Shown: piece after piece, positions 8,891 through 18,525 of the stretch
Position numbering within the stretch: the first letter of the stretch is position 1
How the letters are laid out: every line of letters starts with the position of its first letter
DNA from: Clostridium ihumii AP5
GTDB lineage: Bacteria; Bacillota; Clostridia; Clostridiales; Clostridiaceae
Reading direction: 5' to 3'
Assembly: GCF_000612845.1 (NCBI RefSeq)
Contig: NZ_CCAT010000046.1
Coordinates: 81,477-145,476 of the forward strand
DNA length: 64,000 nucleotides
Program-made: the position numbers and the translations under genes
Notes under the pieces: generated by a model
Database searches by the model: none
The model's input: only the letters and a program-made list of their open reading frames with translations
What the model was told of the DNA's origin: nothing

Positions 8891-10688
8891 AAACTACATA
8901 TTCTTCTAAACTCTCTCTAAAGTATCTTGCTATCTCATTAAATTCATTTATACTTTCTGTAAGATTTCTTATTTCTTCTGTATAAACATTAACATTAGCA
9001 CTTACTTCTTGTGATGATGCTGAGTTTTGTTCTGCTGTTGCAGCTAATGTTTCTATAGTGTCGTTCATTCCAGCTATAGACATTGCTCTATCATCTAAAT
9101 TTTCTATTGTGTGTATCATTGTTGCTGCAACAGTTTTTACTGATACTGCAGTTTCCTTATTAGTTTCCCTTACAGACTCTAATCCTGATGTTTCTTTTTG
9201 AAGTATATCATATTCACTTTCTATTTTATTAACTAAACTTCCTATATCACCAACAAACTCACTTAACTTACTATTTATTTCTTTAACTGCATCTTTAGTC
9301 TGCTCTGCTAGTTTTCTAACTTCTTCTGCAACAACAGCAAAACCTCTTCCTTGTTCTCCTGCTCTTGCTGCTTCTATTGATGCATTTAATGCTAATAGAT
9401 TAGTTTGATCTGATATTTGAGCTACAATTGATACTATATTAGTTATATCCTTAGCTCTTTCACCTAATTTTGTTCCTTTTAATTTAACATCTTGGAATCC
9501 AGTTAAAGTTTCTAATATATTTTTACTTGTTTCCTCTACTTTTAAATAACTATCATTTATCTTTCCTATAGTAGATTCTAACTCTTCTTTATTTTTATTT
9601 TCATCTTCAACTATATCTTTAAGTGCAGATATATTGTCGTTTAATACAGATGCTGCACTTTCAGTATTATTTGCTTGTTCAACCGATGTATCAGCAACTT
9701 CGTTTACAACACTAACAATTTCTCCAGAAGCTGAGTACATATTTTCTGATATATTTCCAAGTTTATCAGCAAAAGATGTTAATTCATCTGTTATTCCTTT
9801 TAATCCTATAAACTCTCTTTTCATTCCTTTTATATGTTCATTTAATCTGTTATAAATGACTTCAAATTCATCATTTGTTGTAAGACTACTTTCTTCCATG
9901 AATTTTTTACCATTTAAATTATCAATAACTTTATATATATGATTTAATGGCATCATTAAAACCTTAGTTGAAATGCCACTTAATCCACCACCTAATATTC
10001 CTATTATTAGCGCCTTCCATATACTTTTAAGACCTACTAATGGAATACTTAAAACAAATAAAGTAACAAAAGTAAACAGTGCAACTTTTAAAGAAACACT
10101 TTTTAACATTCCAAGTGACAATACTTCATTTATCCTATAATGCTTTTTATATTTAATATCTTCATTAAATGTAATTTTAACTTTCATTGTTGTATCGTTA
10201 TGCTCTATAACTTCAAATTCTGCTTTTTCATTAAAATATAAAAAACTTCCTTCAAGCATACCAATAAAGTAATCAAACATACGTCTTTTAGATTTATAAG
10301 TTATAACTGCTTCTCTGTTAGATATAGCCACTATATCTACACTTGGCGGATTAGCACCTGGCAGTTTTTTAGTCATAGCATAATGAATATCTTGTAGTGA
10401 TTTTAAAAATGAATAAGTATTATCTTTCTTAAAAAATACTTTTAAATCTTCTGCAAATGAGTAAATATTGTCATGTCCAATTTTTAACCATAACTCTTTT
10501 GTGCTAATTCCCTTATGTTTACAAATGTATTCTATAAACCTATCTACCTTTGCATCATCAACATCTTCAGCTGGTGAAAAGAATTTTTTCTTTATAAACC
10601 CAGCACTTGACATAGCTTCATCCACAAAATCATTTCCATAAAGTTTTCTACATGTTTTAAACCATGCACTTACAGCTGTACCCTTCAT
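8889..10688 (-). CDS. H-NOX (heme gas sensor)-methyl-accepting chemotaxis protein fusion
   Basis: 599 aa. Residues 1 to about 185 are an H-NOX domain, then two closely spaced membrane segments (about 196-245), a HAMP-like linker and the chemoreceptor signalling hairpin with tip [20 protein letters not shown]. The heme ligand His102 and the propionate-binding YxSxR motif (Tyr131, Ser133, Arg135) are in place. The distal residues that bind O2 in the Thermoanaerobacter (Caldanaerobacter) protein, Trp9, Asn74 and Tyr140, fall at exactly the same numbers. I infer an O2 (or NO) sensor that steers the cell away from oxygen. The ATG follows GGGGGAAAAAAG. Confidence 0.93.
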   Translation of the reverse strand: MKGTAVSAWFKTCRKLYGNDFVDEAMSSAGFIKKKFFSPAEDVDDAKVDRFIEYICKHKGISTKELWLKIGHDNIYSFAEDLKVFFKKDNTYSFLKSLQDIHYAMTKKLPGANPPSVDIVAISNREAVITYKSKRRMFDYFIGMLEGSFLYFNEKAEFEVIEHNDTTMKVKITFNEDIKYKKHYRINEVLSLGMLKSVSLKVALFTFVTLFVLSIPLVGLKSIWKALIIGILGGGLSGISTKVLMMPLNHIYKVIDNLNGKKFMEESSLTTNDEFEVIYNRLNEHIKGMKREFIGLKGITDELTSFADKLGNISENMYSASGEIVSVVNEVADTSVEQANNTESAASVLNDNISALKDIVEDENKNKEELESTIGKINDSYLKVEETSKNILETLTGFQDVKLKGTKLGERAKDITNIVSIVAQISDQTNLLALNASIEAARAGEQGRGFAVVAEEVRKLAEQTKDAVKEINSKLSEFVGDIGSLVNKIESEYDILQKETSGLESVRETNKETAVSVKTVAATMIHTIENLDDRAMSIAGMNDTIETLAATAEQNSASSQEVSANVNVYTEEIRNLTESINEFNEIARYFRESLEEYVV

Positions 10689-10842
10689 CTTTTTTCCCCC
10701 TTTATAATAAATACAAAATTTTTAAGTTAGTATTTATAATTCCTTCTATAAAAATTAATAAAATATTTACTTTTACTAGATTACCATTTTAACACATATT
10801 TTTCTTTTTTAATAGATATTATTAATTAATTGTTTTTATCGC

Positions 10843-12351
10843 TTATTGTTTTACATTACAATAAAAGAAAAATTCAACACCTACTTCAGTATTTCTTACT
10901 CCATACTGAAAACCATGAAGTTCTAATATATTTTTTACTATTGAAAGACCAAGCCCACTTCCTCCTAATTTTCTTGTTCTTGATTTATCAACTTTATAGA
11001 ACTTCTTCCAAACACGTTCTAATTCTTCATCACTTAATTTATTGCATGTATTTTCAAAGCTTACCCTTATAATACCATTTTCTTCTCTAGTTGTTATGAA
11101 AATAGTTCCATTTTCTTCTGTATATCTTAAAGCATTTGTTAAAAAGTTCGTTATTACTTGTTCCATTCTAAACTTATCAGCCTCTATTGTTGCTATACTA
11201 TAATAATTTTCATATACCTCTATGTGTTTATCTTGTATTTTATTAGATAAAATTCTTACCATATTATGAATTAATTCTACTAAATTAAAAACAGATAAAT
11301 TTAAATCTACTGATTCACTTTCAAGTGCCGATAATTCTAGCATATCTTTTACTAAATTGCTCATCCTATTAGTTTCTTGAATTATTATATCTAGTGATTC
11401 AGCGCTCTCTTCCATTGTAAATACACCATCTTTTAGTCCCTCTGTATAACCTTGAATTATAGTTATTGGTGTCTTTAATTCATGAGATGCAGCTGCAACA
11501 AATTCTTTTCTAATCTGATCTAGTTTTCTTTCTTTTTCAATATCTCTTTGCAATTGTATATTGGCACTTTGTAAACATGTTAATGCACTGTTTAAATTTT
11601 CAGAAAGAAAATTTAAAGTAACTGCAAGATCTCCAATTTCATCTTGTGATTCAACTTGACACTTTTCACTGAAATCTAAAGTACTCATTTTCTTTGCTTT
11701 TTCAGATACTTTTCTTAATGGATTAGTTATCATATTTGAGTATACATATGATAATAGTATTATTATAAATATTGCAACTGCATAAAAGAATTTATAAAAT
11801 TCCTCTATAACACTTATTCCCTCACTTATTGGAAGTAGTGAGGCTGTAGATATTATTATGCTGCTATTATCGATTTTAGCACATACCAAATCTTTATTGT
11901 CATTATAAGACCCTTCTACCTTAAATATAACTAACTTCCCTGTAAGTAGTCTATTCATTACATTTGCGTCTTTTTCCATTTCATTTATTATATCTATAAT
12001 GTATCTTCTTCTCTTGTTTCCACCTTCACCAACCTCAATATTTATTGCAATAGGAAGTTCTGGTCTATTCTCTACAACTGCTACATACATACCATTTTTT
12101 TCTTCATATTGCTTTATTAAAGTTGTAACTTCATTATAATCATGAAGTTTATTATATTCATCTATAAATTTTAAAGTATTTACTTGTATATTACTACTTT
12201 TCTTATTAAAATACATACTTTCAAAAAATATTCTTTGAACTATTAATGTAAAGCTCAAAAACAATATAAAAACTACTGTTGTTATTAAAAATAGCTTTTT
12301 TGAGATACTTTTATTTATACTATCAATATACAATCTATACTTCTTCTTCAT
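10843..12351 (-). CDS. Membrane sensor histidine kinase
   Basis: 502 aa. First membrane segment about residues 20-42, extracytoplasmic sensor region 43-186 with no recognised fold, second membrane segment about 187-209, HAMP 208-260, then HisKA with the phospho-accepting His290 in the motif SHELKTPITII, and an HATPase domain with NFLTNALRYTEENG and GGSGLGLSIVKNI. It should autophosphorylate His290 and pass the phosphate to the response regulator encoded just upstream. Their reading frames overlap by 17 bases, so the two are co-translated. The signal and regulon are unknown. Confidence 0.93.
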   Translation of the reverse strand: MKKKYRLYIDSINKSISKKLFLITTVVFILFLSFTLIVQRIFFESMYFNKKSSNIQVNTLKFIDEYNKLHDYNEVTTLIKQYEEKNGMYVAVVENRPELPIAINIEVGEGGNKRRRYIIDIINEMEKDANVMNRLLTGKLVIFKVEGSYNDNKDLVCAKIDNSSIIISTASLLPISEGISVIEEFYKFFYAVAIFIIILLSYVYSNMITNPLRKVSEKAKKMSTLDFSEKCQVESQDEIGDLAVTLNFLSENLNSALTCLQSANIQLQRDIEKERKLDQIRKEFVAAASHELKTPITIIQGYTEGLKDGVFTMEESAESLDIIIQETNRMSNLVKDMLELSALESESVDLNLSVFNLVELIHNMVRILSNKIQDKHIEVYENYYSIATIEADKFRMEQVITNFLTNALRYTEENGTIFITTREENGIIRVSFENTCNKLSDEELERVWKKFYKVDKSRTRKLGGSGLGLSIVKNILELHGFQYGVRNTEVGVEFFFYCNVKQ

Positions 12352-13024
12352 CTTTTACCTCAAACTTATATCCAAATCCTCTTACTGTTTGAATATACTT
12401 TGATTTTTCCTTTAGCTTTTCTCTAAGTCTTTTTACACTTGTATCAACAACCCTAAAATCTCCTATGAAATTATATCCCCAAACACCATCTAATATTTGT
12501 TCTCTAGTTAGTACTATATCTTTATTTTTTACAAAATACATAAGTAGTGAAAACTCTGTTGGTGTAAGTGAAAGGCTTTCTTTATCCACAGTTACATTAT
12601 GTGCTTTCTCATTTATGCACAATCCATTAAACTCATACACATCTTCTTCTTTTTCTTCACCATATGTTCTTTTAATTAAAGCATTTACTTTAGCTACCAA
12701 TAATTTAGGACTAAATGGCTTAGTTTCATAGTTATCAACACCAATTCCAAAGGCTAATAACTTATCCTCTTCCTCACCCTTAGCACTTATCATAATTACA
12801 GGTACTTCATAATCTTTTCTAATTAATTTAAGTGCTTCAAACCCATCCATTATAGGCATCATTATATCTAACAATACTAAATGTACTTCATTGCTTTTTA
12901 ATTTATTTAATGCGTCAACACCATTAGACGCTTGTAATACATTGTAATTCTCTCTTCCTAAATATGCCGCCAATAGTTTTCTTATACTCTCTTCATCATC
13001 AACTACTAAAATCGTTTTATTCAT
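12335..13024 (-). CDS. OmpR/PhoB-family response regulator
   Basis: 229 aa. Receiver domain at residues 1-118 with acidic pocket DDE (9-11), phospho-acceptor Asp53 in LVLLDIMMP, switch Ser80 and conserved Lys102. The winged-helix DNA-binding domain is at about 130-225 (LSLTPTEFSLLMYFVKN and VDTSVKRLREKL). First gene of a two-gene operon with the kinase. GGGGTGA lies 9 bases upstream of the ATG. The local sequence VDNYETKPF differs from the usual ADDYxTKPF, a small variation near the switch region. No target operon is evident. Confidence 0.93.
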   Translation of the reverse strand: MNKTILVVDDEESIRKLLAAYLGRENYNVLQASNGVDALNKLKSNEVHLVLLDIMMPIMDGFEALKLIRKDYEVPVIMISAKGEEEDKLLAFGIGVDNYETKPFSPKLLVAKVNALIKRTYGEEKEEDVYEFNGLCINEKAHNVTVDKESLSLTPTEFSLLMYFVKNKDIVLTREQILDGVWGYNFIGDFRVVDTSVKRLREKLKEKSKYIQTVRGFGYKFEVKDEEEV

Positions 13025-13238
13025 CTTAAAATCACCCCATAAAATTATTCTATTTTATAATTTATTAAACATTATAAATTTTAAATTTCTAATCTAATCT
13101 TTCAAATTATGCTTTTATCATTTGATAATTATAGTTTTATATTTGATTCCTATATTATATATTATCTTATATTCTTTTCATTATCATTACAAAATCTTAT
13201 ATTTTTAATCTAAATATTGAAATATTTATATAAATACT

Positions 13239-13266
13239 AAAAAAGGAGAGAACACTTTTCTCTCCC
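13239..13266 (-). terminator. Terminator of sleC
   Basis: GGAGAGAA (13245-13252) pairs with TTCTCTCC (13258-13265). Read on the minus strand the stem is followed by TTTTTT. It lies 11 bases past the sleC stop. Confidence 0.8.
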
Positions 13267-13276
13267 TAACTTATCT

Positions 13277-14650
13277 TTATTCAATTGGAAAATCTATTGT
13301 TGGCATGTCAAGTCCTCTACCTGTAATAAATGTTGGTGGTACAAATATTCCAAGTTCTCTTGATATATTTTCAAGTTCATTATCATTTAGACCAATTGAT
13401 CCTCTAAGTTCTGCAATTTTACTTACTCCAACATATATATTAGATATTTGATACCATGTTGCATAATCAACTTTTCCTGTCTGTGGCAAATTAAATATTT
13501 GTTGAAAAACTTTTACACTTTCAGCTGTAGTAGGCCCATAAACTCCATCTACTGCAACTTTAGGTATTAGTGGATAGTTTTGTGAGATTCTATTTAAATA
13601 AGTTTGAACATTTCTTACTGGTTCTCCATTACTTCCTATTTCTAGTGTATATCCTGGATAAGATTTAGGTATTCCTGAAACTTTAGGTGCTTTTTCTAAA
13701 TCTATATCGTTACCATAAAAATGTGTTAAAATTTCATATGGAGTTTTACCTTGATCTCCTAGATACTTACTTCCCCACTGTGTTAGCCAACCAGGACATT
13801 TTACTCTTTCACCATCGCAATATTGAGTTAATAAAGGCTGTTTTGCACCTCTTCTTTTTATATAGCTTGTAAATATTTCGTCAACAATCCTACTTATATT
13901 ATCAAATATATTTCTTCCATAACTAAATGCATGGTCAAAAGCAGTTGAATTTGTAATAGTATACTTATATCCTTTTCCCTCATACCATTCTGTAAAAACT
14001 CTATTTAATGTAAATGATAATATGCAATATATATTAGCTCTTATTGTACTTTCTGGCCATGTTGCATATATCTCTGAACTTGCTACGTTTTTAATATAAT
14101 CTTTAAAAGGTACTGTGTAGTTTGGAGCTCCTGTATTTGTTGGAGTTCCCGCATGTACTATAACATATTCTGGAACACTTACTTGATCTAAAACAACAAA
14201 TCCTCCACCAGGTGATTTAGGTAATGTTTTTTCAGGTGCTTCTGGAATTTTAGGTGGAAAATTTCCATAAAGCCTGTTTGGTTGAACATCTATAACCTCT
14301 TCTTTTACTTCTGTTTCTCTCATGTTTCCTGTTTCCATTAGATTTATATCTTGTACTGCTGTAACATCTGGTAATATTTGTGCATTTTTTATAACTACCT
14401 CTTTAAAGCCTTCACCTCTTACTGTTATGTCCCAAAGGCTATATGGTCTTTCAGTATACTCAGGCTTTTGACTTAATTCTATTGGTGGTGCACCTACATC
14501 TACAACTTCTGTTTGTCCTATAACATTAGTTTTTAAGTTTATAACATCACTTTTATTTTCTGATGGATTTAATATTACATTAATATCTTTTAACGGTACA
14601 TAACTTTTGCCTTTATACACATTTACTAAAATTTTACCTTTATCCGCCAT
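13277..14650 (-). CDS. sleC: Spore cortex-lytic enzyme precursor SleC
   Basis: 457 aa, close to known clostridial SleC (about 430-440). SleC degrades the spore cortex during germination after Csp proteases remove its propeptide. Residues 1 to about 110 are the pre-region; 111-116 is RETEVK; the Csp cleavage point should lie near 150-155 (GGGFVVLDQ), by comparison with the C. perfringens enzyme. The catalytic domain follows. A peptidoglycan-binding domain of PG_binding_1 type spans about 340-405 (VRNVQTYLNRIS, VDGVYGPTTAESVKVFQ). There is no classical signal peptide, as in other SleC. The ATG follows GAGGAG. Terminator downstream; candidate mother-cell promoter upstream. Confidence 0.95.
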   Translation of the reverse strand: MADKGKILVNVYKGKSYVPLKDINVILNPSENKSDVINLKTNVIGQTEVVDVGAPPIELSQKPEYTERPYSLWDITVRGEGFKEVVIKNAQILPDVTAVQDINLMETGNMRETEVKEEVIDVQPNRLYGNFPPKIPEAPEKTLPKSPGGGFVVLDQVSVPEYVIVHAGTPTNTGAPNYTVPFKDYIKNVASSEIYATWPESTIRANIYCILSFTLNRVFTEWYEGKGYKYTITNSTAFDHAFSYGRNIFDNISRIVDEIFTSYIKRRGAKQPLLTQYCDGERVKCPGWLTQWGSKYLGDQGKTPYEILTHFYGNDIDLEKAPKVSGIPKSYPGYTLEIGSNGEPVRNVQTYLNRISQNYPLIPKVAVDGVYGPTTAESVKVFQQIFNLPQTGKVDYATWYQISNIYVGVSKIAELRGSIGLNDNELENISRELGIFVPPTFITGRGLDMPTIDFPIE

Positions 14651-14682
14651 AATCTACTCCTCACCCAACTTATAATTCATTA

Positions 14683-14710
14683 TATTATATGTACATTTAC
14701 ATTTATTGTG
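14683..14710 (-). promoter_or_regulatory. Candidate mother-cell sigma (E/K-type) promoter of sleC
   Basis: On the minus strand CATATAATA (14683-14691) matches the -10 pattern CATAnnnTA, with AC 16 bases upstream (14708-14709). Transcription would start about 25 bases before the sleC ATG. The rest of the 330-base gap before DUF3343 (14711-14939) shows nothing further. Pattern match only, in AT-rich DNA. Confidence 0.35.
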
Positions 14711-14939
14711 ATTTAATTATATATTTTACATTATTTTTTATGTCTTAATTTAACCCTTTATTGTAAATTATTATTTCTAACCCTTACTTTTTATTGCGAA
14801 TAATACTAATAAGTAGAAAGTATACACCTGTCATATGCTAATTACATTATCATAATTTACTGTATTCTCTATCTTCTAAAAATAGAATTATTCTCCAATG
14901 ATTATAATTTTAACTCTTAAAAAAATTTAATTTTTTATA

Positions 14940-14971
14940 TAAAAAAAGCTGAAACACAAAGTTTCAACTCT
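14940..14971 (-). terminator. Terminator after the DUF3343 gene
   Basis: AGCTGAAAC (14947-14955) pairs with GTTTCAACT (14961-14969), one G-U pair, with a run of seven T on the minus-strand 3' side. Confidence 0.75.
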
Positions 14972-14980
14972 TTTTATTCT

Positions 14981-15235
14981 TTATAATCCATAGACATTTC
15001 TTTTTTCTTTTTTCAAGGAAAAAAATCCTTTAATAGTTATGTCATTTTCTTCTACCAATTTTTTTATTTTATCTTCATTTTCATATGAGTATTTTATTGA
15101 TATTCCACAAAATGAAGATAATTTTCTAGGTGTCGGTGACACAACATATTTTATTTTATTTTGTTTTAATACCTTTTCAAGTTTAGTTCCCTCTGTGTAG
15201 TTATAAAATAATATATAATACTCTATATTATCCAT
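14981..15235 (-). CDS. DUF3343 family small protein (putative Se/S carrier-like)
   Basis: 84 aa. It matches the DUF3343 pattern: a beta-alpha-beta start (YILFYNYTEGTKLEKVLKQ), then a Thr-Pro-Arg block (VSPTPRKLSSFCGISIKY) with one conserved Cys at residue 43. The family is annotated as putative selenium/sulfur carriers on the basis of that Cys and frequent pairing with redox enzymes. Here it follows the double-cubane reductase gene by 36 bases on the same strand, ending with a terminator, so the two form an operon. The role as electron or sulfur handler is inference. Confidence 0.75.
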   Translation of the reverse strand: MDNIEYYILFYNYTEGTKLEKVLKQNKIKYVVSPTPRKLSSFCGISIKYSYENEDKIKKLVEENDITIKGFFSLKKEKRNVYGL

Positions 15236-15271
15236 AGATATCTTCCTTTTACAAAACAGTTCTTCTAGAAA

Positions 15272-16531
15272 TTACATAATTTCTAAGAATGCCTCTATTC
15301 TTGTTTTTATTTGTCCTGAATCTTCATTTCCATAATCTGTTTCAATTCTTATTACAGGTACATTTTCTTTCTTTAATTCTTCTTGCAACTTATTTGATTC
15401 TATTGAATAAGTATGGCAGAAAGATAATCCAAAATCTATAACACCATCTACATCATATTCTTTTACATATCTTAAAACATCTTCTACTCTGCCTTCGTTT
15501 GGTGTAAAACAAGCACAGTTTATATTTAAATATCTGTTAGCTAAATTAGTCACTAAATCATCTAAAGTTTCACCTTTGTCACTAACTAGGTTTTCAAAAT
15601 ATCTTGTTCCTGTACAGGATTCTTCTGCAACAACTTCAGCATTTAAATTTTCTATTATGTAATGTAATTTCCAGTTTGGTAATGCCATTGGTGTTCCTGT
15701 TATTAATATTCTTTTTTTACCTGTATCTTTTAAAGTTTTTATTCTCTCTTCTAGTTCATCACATAGCTCATTAACTTTAGCTATGAATCTTTCTGGTTCA
15801 TCATAAAATGCTATTTGACTAATCAATAAAGAATCTAGTCCACTTATTGGAGCTGGTCTATGTTTTCTTAAGTCATAAAGTCTTTTTAATGCTTGTCTCT
15901 TTCTATTGCATATATCTATAGATTTTTTTAAGTTTTCTACAGTAACTTTATTGCCTGTGAATTCTTCCATTTTTTCTATAAATAATTTAATTTCATTTGC
16001 CCACATTTTAAAATCTTTTTCTCTTTTCATTTGTGGTAAATCCATAACATGAATTGGTTTTCTTTCTCCAATTATCTCCCATGCTTTTTTCTTTCCATCA
16101 CAAGTAGTTTCCCCTACTACCATATCACAAGCTAAGAAATACGGACATGTTCTGTCTACTAAAGCTCCTGTAAATGCCTTAATTAATGGACATAAGTTTT
16201 TAGGTAATACTTTTTCACCACCCGGAACCCAAAATTGTGATCCTGCACATAATCCTACGCCTATTGAATTTGTTGCTAATATAATCTCATCTGGTACAAA
16301 TACGCAGAATGTTCCAACTACTTTTTTTCCTTCTTTTTTTGCATCTTCTAGTTCTTGAATTCTAAGTCCATGAACCTCTGAAACCACAAAGTTAAAGTAA
16401 TTCATTCCTTCTGGTCTATTTTCCTGTTCCATATAAGTAGCACTATAAAGTTCTGGTAATATCTCACACAATTGATCATGTTTTTCTAAATCTACATTTA
16501 GACTTTTCCACATTTCTCTATAATCCGCCAT
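15272..16531 (-). CDS. Double-cubane-cluster anaerobic reductase (2-hydroxyacyl-CoA dehydratase family)
   Basis: 419 aa, one subunit resembling the HgdA/HgdB fold. Cysteines that could hold the iron-sulfur cluster are spread through the protein (GTFCVF, GLCAGS, NLCPLIK, RTCPYFLAC, TTCDGKKK, ESCTGTRYF, NCACFTPNEG, LSFCHTYS). This pattern fits double-cubane cluster proteins, which perform low-potential two-electron reductions of small molecules when energised by a BadF/HgdC-type ATPase. No such ATPase is in the window. It is the first gene of an operon with DUF3343 and is inserted between cspC and sleC. The ATG follows GGAGGATG. The natural substrate of this family is not known. Confidence 0.85.
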   Translation of the reverse strand: MADYREMWKSLNVDLEKHDQLCEILPELYSATYMEQENRPEGMNYFNFVVSEVHGLRIQELEDAKKEGKKVVGTFCVFVPDEIILATNSIGVGLCAGSQFWVPGGEKVLPKNLCPLIKAFTGALVDRTCPYFLACDMVVGETTCDGKKKAWEIIGERKPIHVMDLPQMKREKDFKMWANEIKLFIEKMEEFTGNKVTVENLKKSIDICNRKRQALKRLYDLRKHRPAPISGLDSLLISQIAFYDEPERFIAKVNELCDELEERIKTLKDTGKKRILITGTPMALPNWKLHYIIENLNAEVVAEESCTGTRYFENLVSDKGETLDDLVTNLANRYLNINCACFTPNEGRVEDVLRYVKEYDVDGVIDFGLSFCHTYSIESNKLQEELKKENVPVIRIETDYGNEDSGQIKTRIEAFLEIM

Positions 16532-16654
16532 AATACATCCTCCAATATAATAATTTATTTAATCTTTGTGTATTTTTTTGTATTTTAAAATAAATTATGT
16601 CAATTAAATTCTATCATATTGTTGAATTATTTTTACAATATTCAAATAACTATA

Positions 16655-16690
16655 AAAAAATCAAATAGATCTAATATATCTATTTGATTT
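16655..16690 (-). terminator. Terminator of the csp operon
   Basis: Perfect 13-bp stem AAATCAAATAGAT (16658-16670) with ATCTATTTGATTT (16678-16690), 7-base loop, followed on the minus strand by a T run. Confidence 0.9.
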
Positions 16691-16704
16691 CTCCAATAAA
16701 ATAA

Positions 16705-18525
16705 TTAAGGAATTCTTATAAAAATTTTATCACTGAACATATCAGTATCATCCAATTTTTTAAGTTCATAACTTCTTGGCTCAGAATTTATTCCCCTTAT
16801 TGTATCAAACATTCCTTCTAAATTAAAAATACCATATCCCCATTCCCTATTTGGGTATATGTCACCTTTTCTTTTTATAGTTCCACTATATAAATATGAT
16901 TTTATTTTGCTTGCATATATATTAGGATCATTTCCTTCAACTATTGCCCATTGATAAAACAATGCCATACCACCTGCTAAAACAGCAGCCGCCACACTAG
17001 CCCCAGAAACATTAACTATATTTCCACCTGGAGAAATTGTCTGTACATTAATTCCACCAACAGTTACATCTGGCTTTATTCTATTATCCCTTGTATAACC
17101 ACGTCCTGAATCAACTACTACACTATTAGTATTTTGATTATAATAAGCAGCTGACAAGGCACTATAACTAGTGGATGGTACTGTTAATGTTATATATGGA
17201 CTGGAATTTAAAAAGCCTGTATTTGTTCCCAATAGTTCCCTTTGATACATCCATATATCTATATCTCCAAATAATATATATTCACCTATTAAATTTAATC
17301 TCCATATTCCAGGTTTTATATCTTTAATTAGTACTATTATATTTTCATCACCATTATAATCATCTGGATAATTATATATAACCATTACACTTGTATTCTC
17401 AAAAATCAACTTTGCCTCTTTTGTTTTTTTTATTCTAGCTGGTATAGGCTCAATTATCTCCCCACTTGGTGAAACAATTCCAACCGATACTCTATCTGGT
17501 TTAGTTGCCCAAATTGTCAATATTAAATTTTTTTGATTTTGATCTACCCTAACTTCAACAGTATGAATATCTCCTGTCTTTTCAATTTTGCCTCTATAAT
17601 GTGTTTCACTTTGCCCCTGACTTCCACATCCGGTGACAACTAGTGTTCCATTTGTCCTCGATATAGAATCAATATACCTTTCTACAATTGCACTAGCATC
17701 ATGAGCTGCAAAATTAGTTGCCAGTGGTATATATATAACCATAGGCATCTTTAAATATTGCTTTAATTCATATAAATAATTAATTGCAAGTAATATGTCG
17801 GATGTTTGATAAACTGGATACTGAAGTCGTTCAAGACAATTTTGCCTCATAGCTCTATCACTAGCTTCTTGTAACTTAACTACAGCAAACTTGCAATTTG
17901 GAGCTGCGCCTTGTTCTATATTAACCCCACGAGCACCTATTATTCCTGCCATCTGAGTACCATGCCCATTATCATCCTTGCTAAAAACAATACTATATGG
18001 ATCCTCACCTTTTTTTGATGCTTCTATTGCCTTATTAATTTCACTATTACTATATTTATTTCCAAAATAATAGCCATTATTATTTTCCATATTTGAAGTT
18101 TGATCCCATATACTTAAAATTCTACTTTTACCATCTTCACTTATAAATTCTGGACTTAAGTAATCTATTCCTGTATCTATAATACCTACAATTACACCAT
18201 CTCCAGTTAAGTTTAAATATGAATTACCGTGATATTTATTTATATTAGAAGCTTCTAATGGTGATACTGCAGTTAATGAATATATTATATTTCCTTCTAC
18301 GTTTTTTATGTTTTTTACCTCTTTTACTAATCTATCTATTTCACCTACTTTTACTGCCAATATAGCATAAACAGAATTTATAATCATTGCACATGCATAA
18401 TCTTTGTTTTTAAGTTCTGATACTATATCCCCATAATATTCCACTATATATGCTTCATAATCATCACTTAAATAGTCTTTTCCACATTCATTATCTACTT
18501 TAGTTTTTTCCCTACTATTTTTCAT
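16705..18525 (-). CDS. cspC: CspC-type subtilisin-like germination protein
   Basis: 606 aa. A propeptide-like region (1 to about 100) is followed by a subtilase domain with Asp117 (GIIDTGID), His188 (NGHGTQMAG) and Ser510 (VSGASVAAA), so the catalytic triad is present, unlike C. difficile CspC. However, the oxyanion-hole Asn found in the other two domains (GNEG, GNQG) is replaced by Ser302 in GCGSQGQ, and GTSMATP is altered to GASVAAA. It may be weakly active or a pseudoprotease that senses germinant. The ATG overlaps the end of cspBA by 11 bases, with GGAGAGAGGAGG just before it, so the genes are translationally coupled. The C/A naming follows gene order. Confidence 0.88.
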   Translation of the reverse strand: MKNSREKTKVDNECGKDYLSDDYEAYIVEYYGDIVSELKNKDYACAMIINSVYAILAVKVGEIDRLVKEVKNIKNVEGNIIYSLTAVSPLEASNINKYHGNSYLNLTGDGVIVGIIDTGIDYLSPEFISEDGKSRILSIWDQTSNMENNNGYYFGNKYSNSEINKAIEASKKGEDPYSIVFSKDDNGHGTQMAGIIGARGVNIEQGAAPNCKFAVVKLQEASDRAMRQNCLERLQYPVYQTSDILLAINYLYELKQYLKMPMVIYIPLATNFAAHDASAIVERYIDSISRTNGTLVVTGCGSQGQSETHYRGKIEKTGDIHTVEVRVDQNQKNLILTIWATKPDRVSVGIVSPSGEIIEPIPARIKKTKEAKLIFENTSVMVIYNYPDDYNGDENIIVLIKDIKPGIWRLNLIGEYILFGDIDIWMYQRELLGTNTGFLNSSPYITLTVPSTSYSALSAAYYNQNTNSVVVDSGRGYTRDNRIKPDVTVGGINVQTISPGGNIVNVSGASVAAAVLAGGMALFYQWAIVEGNDPNIYASKIKSYLYSGTIKRKGDIYPNREWGYGIFNLEGMFDTIRGINSEPRSYELKKLDDTDMFSDKIFIRIP

